From the NCBI RefSeq assembly GCF_009749465.1, contig NZ_WBIS01000001.1, positions 992,001-1,056,000 on the forward strand: a stretch of DNA of 64,000 nt. The letters are read 5' to 3'. The position numbers and the translations under genes are program-made. This stretch comes from Agromyces terreus. GTDB lineage: Bacteria; Actinomycetota; Actinomycetes; Actinomycetales; Microbacteriaceae. Positions 57,620 to 64,000 of the stretch are shown here, piece by piece (position 1 is the first letter of the stretch; every line of letters starts with the position of its first letter). The notes below the pieces were generated by a model. It saw only the letters and a program-made list of their open reading frames with translations, was not told the DNA's origin and ran no database searches.

Positions 57620-59368
57620 GTGGGACGACACAGCACCCCGGCGCCCGCGCCGAGGATCCCGACCGAGCGGCAACGCCGAACTGCGAAACGCCCACGAGCA
57701 TCGAGGCTCAAGCTCGTGCTCGGGATCTCGGCGTCCATCACGGTCCTCGCCGTGGTCTTCGTGCTCGGGTTCGTCTGGATCGGGAGCGCAGTCGAAGCCG
57801 AGCCGCACGCGACCCGTGTCGCGTGCGATGAGAACCAGGTCGACCCGATCCGCGTGGTCGCCGACCCGTCCATCGCCGGAGCAGTCGAGTACACCGCCTC
57901 TCGGCTCCCGGTCGCGACGAACTCCGGCCGATGCCTGGTCGCCGAGGTGGTGGCGCAGAGCTCGTCCGACAGCGTCGCCTCGATCGCAAGCGGGCAGTTC
58001 GACGCGGATGTGTGGATCCCGGGATCCGGCGTGTGGCTCGAACGGCTCGCCGCGCTCACCGGATCCCTGGGGCAGAGCATGCCGGCCATCGAGGACCACG
58101 GGTCGCTCGCGGTGTCGCCGGTGGTCCTCGGCGTCCCGGAGGCGCACGCGGAGGCGATCGAAACCGACCCGATCACCTGGGCACGTGTGCGCGACCGAGA
58201 GCTTCCCGCGCTCCTGCCCGACCCGCAGTCCTCAGCGGCCAGCGTGGCGGCGCTCTATGCGGTGCGCAACGTCTCCTCCTCGGAGGACCCGCGGCAGTTC
58301 GCGGCGGCATTGATGACGCTGGGCAAGCAGATCCCCGCCTCCGCGGAGGCGGCGATCGGTTCCGCGATGACCGCCGACCTTCCGACGGCGGTCATCCTCA
58401 CCGAGGTCGAGATCGCCGAGCACAACATGGAGAATCCCGACGACCGGATGGTGGCTGAGTACCCCACCGACGGGTCGGTTCTGCTCGACTACCCGTTCGT
58501 GCTGCTGCCGTCCGATGACCCGGACGACGCGCGATCCAGCCTGATCGGAGAGTTCGAGGACGAGATCCGAGCGGCGAAGCAGCCGATGGATGTCGCGGGG
58601 CTCCGCCGCGTCGACGGGTCGGGTGTGCTGTCGATCGCCGGGATCAGCCCATCGCTCCCCGACGCCGAAGCCGCGTATGCGGCCGCCGAGCAGACGAAGG
58701 AGATCGGTGCCGCGCAGCTCGACATCCTGCGGCTGTGGGGCATCATGACGTTGCGTTCGCGGATGCTCGCGGTGATCGACGTGTCGGGCTCGATGGAGGA
58801 GCCGGCGGCGAACGGCCTCCGCCGGATCGACGTGTTCCAGCAGGCGGCGGGCGGGGCGATGAGCCAGTTCTCCGGTGAGGTCGAACTCGGCGTCTGGATC
58901 TTCTCGACCACCCGCAACGGCGACCTCGACTACGAGGAGCTGGCTCCGATAGCGCCACTGGCCGACGGCGCGCACACGGACCGAATCATGGGGATCATCG
59001 GCTCCTTGCACCAGCGGCTCGGCGGTGCGACGGGGTTCTACGACACGACGCTCGCCGCGGTCGAGCGGGTACGCGAGGGATACGACCCCGAGATGGTGAA
59101 CTCGGTGCTGCTGATCACCGACGGCAAGAACGAGGACGAGAACGGCATCGATCTGCCCACCCTGCTCGCGAAGCTGCACGAACAGGATGATCCGCTCGAG
59201 CCGGTCCCGGTGATCATGGTCGGTTTCGGTCCAGACACCGATCTCGCCGCGATGCAGCAGATCGCCGCCGCGACCGGCGGTGCGGCGTATTCCGCCGCCC
59301 AGCCCGAAGATCTCAGCGCGGTCCTCGTCGACGCGCTCTACCAGCGCGGATGCCGCCCCGACTGCTGA
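57620..59368 (+). CDS. Membrane-anchored protein with solute-binding-like and VWA domains
   Basis: A 582-residue protein. A basic N-terminus leads into one transmembrane helix at about 31-57, leaving the rest outside. The outer part begins with a binding-protein-like domain (DPIRVVADPSIAGAVEYTASRL, SGQFDADVWIPGSGVWLERLA) and ends with a VWA domain whose MIDAS is intact (MLAVIDVSGSMEE, then a Thr in GGATGFYDTT and Asp in LLITDGKNEDENG). GTG at 57620 has GGAG 7 nt upstream; ATG at 57590 is in frame but lacks one. The protein type is known in actinobacteria without a firm function. Its neighbours give no hint. Confidence 0.8.
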   Translation: MGRHSTPAPAPRIPTERQRRTAKRPRASRLKLVLGISASITVLAVVFVLGFVWIGSAVEAEPHATRVACDENQVDPIRVVADPSIAGAVEYTASRLPVATNSGRCLVAEVVAQSSSDSVASIASGQFDADVWIPGSGVWLERLAALTGSLGQSMPAIEDHGSLAVSPVVLGVPEAHAEAIETDPITWARVRDRELPALLPDPQSSAASVAALYAVRNVSSSEDPRQFAAALMTLGKQIPASAEAAIGSAMTADLPTAVILTEVEIAEHNMENPDDRMVAEYPTDGSVLLDYPFVLLPSDDPDDARSSLIGEFEDEIRAAKQPMDVAGLRRVDGSGVLSIAGISPSLPDAEAAYAAAEQTKEIGAAQLDILRLWGIMTLRSRMLAVIDVSGSMEEPAANGLRRIDVFQQAAGGAMSQFSGEVELGVWIFSTTRNGDLDYEELAPIAPLADGAHTDRIMGIIGSLHQRLGGATGFYDTTLAAVERVREGYDPEMVNSVLLITDGKNEDENGIDLPTLLAKLHEQDDPLEPVPVIMVGFGPDTDLAAMQQIAAATGGAAYSAAQPEDLSAVLVDALYQRGCRPDC

Positions 59369-59476
59369 TCGGCGGGCACCACGCCGGGCTGCCGTGATAG
59401 GCCCGTCTGGGAGGCTCTCGGAGCGATGAATGGTCAATACGTGGTCCACTTCGCAGATCGAGTTCTGCGTCAGACC

Positions 59477-60208
59477 CTACGCACACCCGTCGTAGATCCC
59501 GATGGGTGCGCGCACTGCCTCGATGACCGTGCGGCCTTCGTCTGCTTCGAAGTCGACGCCGTACCGCTGCTGGTACACCGTGCCGTCGGGCCAGGTCTCT
59601 TCGCGGGTGATGAAGTCCAGGTACGGGCCCGAGCATCCGGAGGGGTTCAGTTGGAGGGCGGGGTTGGCTTCCAAGTCGGCCCAGGCGGTTCCGGCGGGCA
59701 CGCGCTGCTCGGTGTTGAGGGTCACGTCGGCGGTCTGCGGTCCGGTGAAGACCACACCCCATGCGGGCTGGCCGAGGGTGCGTGGGTCGGACGCGGCGAA
59801 GTCCCACCGGTCGACGTATCGGCGTTCGTGGAGTTCGAACGCACCCCATCGGTGCGCGGTCGAAGGCGGGAAATGGTTCCCGCCGCTGTACATCTCGTCG
59901 ACGGGGGCAGACCCGAGGGCACCGGTGACGGTCGCGACGGCCGCGGCCGTATCGGCGAGGTAGTCCAGCTCGAACACGACCGCACCGGTCGCGTCTCGGA
60001 GCTCGAGCCCTTCCGGTCGCACGACGAATGTCGTCACGGAGTCGATCGGGTCGGCTTCCACGACAGTGTCCGGCTCGGACGTCGGGGTGGTCGACGGGTT
60101 CGCAGTCGGCGCCGCTGACGGTTCCACGGGGGCGGACGTCGTGCACCCGCTCAGGAGCGTCGCCGCGATGATCGCGAACCCGATGAGTGCTGTGCGTCTC
60201 TCGCGCAT
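59477..60208 (-). CDS. Hypothetical lipoprotein
   Basis: A 243-residue lipoprotein: MRERRTALIGFAIIAATLLSGC (Cys22), then a Ser/Thr/Pro/Ala-rich linker of about 25 residues and a folded domain with two Cys near the end (NPSGCSGPYLDF and IYDGCA) that may pair. ATG at 60208 has AAAGG about 10 nt upstream; ATG at 60226 is an alternative. No family is recognised. It is convergent with the VWA protein gene and downstream of the GH78 gene on the same strand. Confidence 0.65.
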   Translation of the reverse strand: MRERRTALIGFAIIAATLLSGCTTSAPVEPSAAPTANPSTTPTSEPDTVVEADPIDSVTTFVVRPEGLELRDATGAVVFELDYLADTAAAVATVTGALGSAPVDEMYSGGNHFPPSTAHRWGAFELHERRYVDRWDFAASDPRTLGQPAWGVVFTGPQTADVTLNTEQRVPAGTAWADLEANPALQLNPSGCSGPYLDFITREETWPDGTVYQQRYGVDFEADEGRTVIEAVRAPIGIYDGCA

Positions 60209-60339
60209 TCGAACCGTGCCTTTCATGGCGTAGGAGCCTCGGATGCATTCTGGCATCGCGTGCGTCTCAGGTCGGAGGCGCGGGATCGACGACACGTGGA
60301 GGGAGCACTCCGACCGCGAAAATCACAACGAGACGGTCC

Positions 60340-62991
60340 TCATTCGATACTCGCTGGCGCCGTTTCGGCCCGGGCGATTCGATACTCGAACGTGCCCGCG
60401 CCGACCGCGTGCACCTCTCCGTTCGGCAGACTGATGTCGGCGGTCGTATTCGGGGGCACGGCGACCGTCACGAGCAGCTCGCCGTCGACGAGCTCCCATG
60501 CGCTGCGCACCTCGCCCGAGGGGCTCGCGTACCGCGCGGAGGCGTGCGTGAGCGTGCCGCCGGGCACGGGCGCGATCGTGAAGTGCCGCTCGCCCGCCAC
60601 TCGGATGCCTGCGACGGTGTCGAAGAGCCACTGGCAGACCGCTCCCGGCGAGTAGTGGTTGTGGCTCTCGCTGCCCTCCCAGTGCTCCCAGACGGTGGTC
60701 GCGCCGGCCTCCACCTCGGCGAGCCAGCTCGGCGCCTGCGTGTTCTCGAGCATGCGGTACGCGACATCCGCCCGCCCGGCCTCGGTCAGCACGGGCAGGA
60801 CGAACGGGGTCGAGAGGAAGCCGGTGCCGATCGTGTACCCGCGGCTCTCGACGGCCTGTACGAGTCGAGCCTCGAGGCGCCCGCGCACCTCGCCGTCTCC
60901 CTCGCCCTCGACCAGCCCGAGCGCGAGCGGGCGCACGAGCTTCGCCTGCCGGTCGGTGTCGATCGTGCCCTCGGCGAGGAAGAGGTGCGCGTAGGCCTGC
61001 TTCGCCCCGTCGGCGTACTCGGTGAAGAGCGCAGCATCGGAGGTCTCGCCGAGCGCGGTCGCGACCTCGGCGAGGTGGGCCATCGTGTAGTGCAGGTAGG
61101 CGGTCGCCTCCTCGGGCCGCGTCGGCTGCGACCCGGCGGTCACGGGGTCGTGGAACTCGGCCGGTTCGAGCCACTCGCCGAGGTGCAGTCCCTTCTCGTA
61201 CACGTACCGGTTGTACGGATTGGCGCGGGCTGCCGCGCGGTTCTTGTGACCCGTGCGACCGATCATGTAGTTCGCGTACGCGCGCATCATCGGGTAGAAC
61301 TCGCGGATGAGCTGCTCGTCGCCGTAGCGCTTCCAGAATCGGTACGGCACGAGCACCGCGGCATCCGCCCATCCGACCGAACCGCCCGTCGCGTCGTACA
61401 TCATCGCGACGCCGTTGTACGGCACGACCGCGGCGACCTTGCCCGACTTCGCCTGGTTGTCGGCGAGGTCGCGCAGCCACTTGCGATAGAAGCTCGCGAC
61501 GTCCATCAGCGATGCGGCGGTGTCGAAGAACACCTGCGCATCACCGGTCCACCCGAGGCGCTCGCGCGTCGGGCAGTCGGTGGGCACGTCGAGAAAGTTG
61601 CCCTTCATGCTCCACCGGGTGTTCTCGAGGAACCGGTTCACGGCCGGGTTCGAGCACTCGAACCCGCCGGTCTGCTCCAGGTCGGAGTACACGGCGATCG
61701 CACGGAAGTCGGATGCCTCGAACACTATGTCAGTCTCGATGAGCGCGTAGCGGAACCCGAACACCGCGAACTCCGTCTGGTAGCGGTTCTCACCCTGCGC
61801 GCAGGTGAAGTCGACCTCCTGCTTGGGCGTCGGCTGCAACTCGCCGCGGATGAGCCGCTGCTTCTGCGACATGAGCAGCAGTTCGGCGGCCCGCCCGAAC
61901 TCGCCGATCGGCTTGTCGAGCTGAAAGTTCGCCTGCGTGAACTCGCCCGCATCGTCGAGGATCTCGCCCATGCGCAGCACGATGCGCTGCCCCTGCTCCG
62001 CGGTCACGGAAAAGCCGACGAATCCGGCGATGTTCTGCCCGAAGTCGAGCATGCGCGCACCGGACGGGGTCGTGATGAGCGTGGGCGTGAACACCTCCTG
62101 CTCACGCGGCTCGACGTTGTCGGAGGCCGTCGGCACGAGCCCGGGCTTCGCCACGCGGGCCCTGCCCGCGTAGGTCGGCGCGAGGTTCGCGTCGACGATC
62201 TCGCCGTCCTTGAGGTCGGCGAACCGCAGCGGGCCGTCGTTGCTCCACGCGAACGAGCCATCGGTACCCACGACCTCGCGCCGGCCGTCGGCGTAGGTGA
62301 TCTCGAGTTGAGCCAGCAGCTTCGTCTGGCGGCCGAACACGTTCGTCGGGCCGTAGGCGCCGACCGATCCGCGGTACCACCCGTCCGCGAGCCGGAACTC
62401 GAGCCGGTTCGCGCCCTGCTCCTCGGTCGCCAGCAGTTCGGTGACGTCGTACGTCTGATATTGCAGGCGCTTCCGGTAGTCGGTGCTGCCCGGCGCGAGC
62501 CGGAACTCCCCCACCCGCTGCCCGTTCAGGTGAGCGTCGTAGACACCGCAGGCCGTGGCGTAGAGGCGTGCTCGGGCCACCGGCCCGCGCGTGCGGAATC
62601 CCGTGCGGAAGCAGTCGACCGGATGCCGCGCGTGCTTCTTGAGCTTCACGTCGCCCGCGATCCAGGTCGCCGTCCAGTCCTGCGGGGCGAGCAGCCCGAG
62701 CTCGAACCACGTCGACGACGGCTCGCCCGCGGCATCCGTCTCGTCCCAGAGCGTGACCGACCACTCGACGCGGTCGCGGCTCGTGAGCTCGGCGCCCTCG
62801 TACGCGATGTGCGCCATGCGGTTCGAGTCGACCCTGCCGGAGTCCCACACCGTCTCGCCGTCGCGCGTCGCCTGCACACGGTAGGCGGTCTGCTCGAGGC
62901 CGCCCTCGCAGTTCCACGACAGGCGCGGGCGCAGGATGCCGAGCCCGAGCGGCCGGTCGAGGTACTCGGTGCGCAGTCTCACGGCCTTCAT
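60340..62991 (-). CDS. Alpha-L-rhamnosidase, GH78, second copy
   Basis: An 883-residue GH78 enzyme without signal peptide. It has the same domain order as the one at 49483: CGVYDAHLNGQ, LADGWYRGSVGAYG, MLDFGQNIAGFVGF, then the catalytic barrel with LDVPTDCPTRERLGWTGDAQVFFDTA (one residue shorter in this loop than its paralogue) and EAGATTVWEHWEGSESHNHYSPGAV. The sequences are clearly different, so it probably prefers another rhamnoside. It overlaps the GH43 gene by 4 bp, so the two are co-expressed. Confidence 0.92.
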   Translation of the reverse strand: MKAVRLRTEYLDRPLGLGILRPRLSWNCEGGLEQTAYRVQATRDGETVWDSGRVDSNRMAHIAYEGAELTSRDRVEWSVTLWDETDAAGEPSSTWFELGLLAPQDWTATWIAGDVKLKKHARHPVDCFRTGFRTRGPVARARLYATACGVYDAHLNGQRVGEFRLAPGSTDYRKRLQYQTYDVTELLATEEQGANRLEFRLADGWYRGSVGAYGPTNVFGRQTKLLAQLEITYADGRREVVGTDGSFAWSNDGPLRFADLKDGEIVDANLAPTYAGRARVAKPGLVPTASDNVEPREQEVFTPTLITTPSGARMLDFGQNIAGFVGFSVTAEQGQRIVLRMGEILDDAGEFTQANFQLDKPIGEFGRAAELLLMSQKQRLIRGELQPTPKQEVDFTCAQGENRYQTEFAVFGFRYALIETDIVFEASDFRAIAVYSDLEQTGGFECSNPAVNRFLENTRWSMKGNFLDVPTDCPTRERLGWTGDAQVFFDTAASLMDVASFYRKWLRDLADNQAKSGKVAAVVPYNGVAMMYDATGGSVGWADAAVLVPYRFWKRYGDEQLIREFYPMMRAYANYMIGRTGHKNRAAARANPYNRYVYEKGLHLGEWLEPAEFHDPVTAGSQPTRPEEATAYLHYTMAHLAEVATALGETSDAALFTEYADGAKQAYAHLFLAEGTIDTDRQAKLVRPLALGLVEGEGDGEVRGRLEARLVQAVESRGYTIGTGFLSTPFVLPVLTEAGRADVAYRMLENTQAPSWLAEVEAGATTVWEHWEGSESHNHYSPGAVCQWLFDTVAGIRVAGERHFTIAPVPGGTLTHASARYASPSGEVRSAWELVDGELLVTVAVPPNTTADISLPNGEVHAVGAGTFEYRIARAETAPASIE

Positions 62992-64000
62992 GCGTAGTCC
63001 TCCGGGCTCCACTCGTCGAGCCACTCGATGGTCGGGATGTCGCCGTCGAAGCGGATCGGCAGCCACACGTAGTCGGCGATCGCCGTGTTCTCGCCGCTGG
63101 CGAGCGACATGACGGCCGCGAGGTTCTCGGCGCCGGGCGGGCGAGGGGCGCCCTGCATGCGTGCGGCGATCGCGTCGAACACGTTCGGCAGGTCGTCGGG
63201 GAGCTCGGGCAGCCAGCGGTCGGCGAGCGCGATGTAGAGGTCCTGCTTGCCGGGGTGCTTGAAGACCGAGCTGATCTGCGACCGGTACGACGTGCGCGTC
63301 TCGTCGCCGGGGTGGGCGTCGCCGAGCACGGTCCACGGCCCGTGCATCCCGTCGGCGCTCGCGAACTCCGACGGGTTGGGGAAGTACCCGGTCGTGCTCG
63401 AGGTCACGAGGTAATGCCGGCCGTCGCGCGTGAAGTGCGCGGGGGCCTCGCGGTTGAACGGCGGCCCGGAGTGGTGGAAGTGCACGCTGTGCTGCCCCGA
63501 GACATCCGTGTAGTCGTCGGTGAGCTCGGCGACGACGACGTCGGTGTGCACCTTCTCGAAGACGTAGTACGCGGTGCCGTCGGCCGGGTCGACCGTGAGG
63601 TCGAAGTCGCCGGCGTCCATGCCGAGGGGGCGCAGGCCCGTGCGCACGATCTCGTAGGGGCCGAGCAGGTCGTCGGCGACGAGCACGGTGGAGGCCTGGG
63701 TCGCCTGCTCGTCTTCGCCCATGATCTTCAGCCAGCAGACGTACTTGCCCGTCGCTTCGTTGAAGAGGATGTGCGGGCGGTCCATCTTCTGCGCCGGATG
63801 CAGCGGCGACGCCGGGTCGTCGAGCACGGGCGGGATGATCAGCCCGCGGTCGTCCCAGTTCACGAGGTCGGTCGAGGTGTACGCGCGCACGCCCCAGTGC
63901 CAGTTGCCGCTGCCGGGGGTCGTGTGCTCCTTGTTCTCGCCGTACCAGACGAAGGTGCCGTCGGGCAGAGTGAAGATCGAGCCGCCGTGCGCCTGGATGC
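62988..64000 (-). CDS. Glycoside hydrolase family 43 enzyme, 5' end beyond the window
   Basis: At least 336 residues of a GH43-type five-bladed propeller; the frame is open to the edge. The near-N-terminal IQAHGGSIFTLPDGTFVWYG is the family start, missing perhaps 10-20 residues. Other landmarks are DRPHILFNEATGKYVCWLK, DAGDFDLTVDPADGTAYYVFE with probable catalytic Asp, and NREAPAHFTRDGRHYLVTS with the Glu. The pattern is closest to the exo-beta-1,3-galactanase/arabinofuranosidase side of GH43. It would trim side chains from plant polysaccharide or glycoside. Confidence 0.85.
   Translation of the reverse strand, partial: IQAHGGSIFTLPDGTFVWYGENKEHTTPGSGNWHWGVRAYTSTDLVNWDDRGLIIPPVLDDPASPLHPAQKMDRPHILFNEATGKYVCWLKIMGEDEQATQASTVLVADDLLGPYEIVRTGLRPLGMDAGDFDLTVDPADGTAYYVFEKVHTDVVVAELTDDYTDVSGQHSVHFHHSGPPFNREAPAHFTRDGRHYLVTSSTTGYFPNPSEFASADGMHGPWTVLGDAHPGDETRTSYRSQISSVFKHPGKQDLYIALADRWLPELPDDLPNVFDAIAARMQGAPRPPGAENLAAVMSLASGENTAIADYVWLPIRFDGDIPTIEWLDEWSPEDYA

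Noticed and set aside
60187-62997. Plus-strand open frame of 936 codons
   Set aside because: Antisense to the GH78 gene, whose domains are unmistakable; no motif in the shadow frame.
1-64000. Search for tRNA, rRNA, CRISPR arrays, insertion sequences and attachment sites
   Set aside because: No cloverleaf-like segment, spaced direct repeats, transposase/integrase motif or terminal inverted repeats were seen by eye; a covariance-model scan was not possible.

Overview
The window is high-GC, gene-dense DNA with many 4-bp ATGA/GTGA stop-start overlaps, frequent GTG starts, an actinobacterial-type SOS box and pca genes in actinobacterial form (a pcaL fusion). This points to a soil or plant-associated actinobacterium, probably Microbacteriaceae. 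The family is inferred from style and gene content; no marker gene is present. No tRNA, rRNA, CRISPR array, transposase or integrase was seen.

Layout. 0-8 kb is mixed housekeeping: a PadR regulator, a PolA-type polymerase, a zinc-ribbon/endonuclease-like protein, YceI, a small membrane protein, a CDF metal transporter behind a solute-binding lipoprotein, CinA, a LexA-box-controlled DUF6504-like protein and a lipoprotein. 8.0-16.6 kb is a complete minus-strand 4-hydroxybenzoate/protocatechuate pathway (IclR, pobA, pcaH, pcaG, pcaB, pcaL, pcaI, pcaJ, pcaF). 16.8-24.5 kb is a second aromatic module: extradiol dioxygenase, two FAH-type hydrolases, cyclase-family hydrolase, FAD monooxygenase, ACMSD-like amidohydrolase and an MFS exporter or importer. 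24.7-32.9 kb resembles the known aromatic C-glycoside degradation loci (GMC sugar 3-oxidase, C-glycoside deglycosidase beta and alpha subunits, Gfo/Idh oxidoreductase, second epimerase-like protein) with a divergent GPH-type sugar symporter and ROK regulator. 32.9-36.0 kb holds a LysR regulator and an FAD hydroxylase/TetR pair with a clear operator. 36.1-46.3 kb carries a HATPase-LuxR regulator divergent from the formaldehyde-fixing hxlB-hxlA pair, then, convergent to these, an SDR, a Liv-type ABC importer, a cytochrome P450 and its flavin/iron-sulfur reductase. 46.4-56.5 kb is an O-glycoside module (IclR, GH3, GH78, sugar ABC importer, divergent LacI with two matching operators). 56.6-64 kb holds another LysR, a VWA/solute-binding membrane protein, a lipoprotein, a second GH78 and a GH43 gene running off the window.

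How it fits together (inference). The region reads as a catabolic island for glycosylated plant phenolics. Rhamnosidases, the GH3 enzyme and GH43 remove O-linked sugars; the GMC oxidase plus deglycosidase pair removes a C-linked sugar; the P450 and reductase can O-demethylate a methoxybenzoate-like aglycone; HxlAB captures the formaldehyde released; PobA and the Pca enzymes turn 4-hydroxybenzoate into acetyl-CoA and succinyl-CoA; the extradiol module handles another catechol-like ring whose identity I cannot read from sequence.

Control appears to be split among at least nine local regulators (PadR, two IclR, two LysR, ROK, TetR, LuxR-type, LacI), and several intergenic inverted repeats are good operator candidates.
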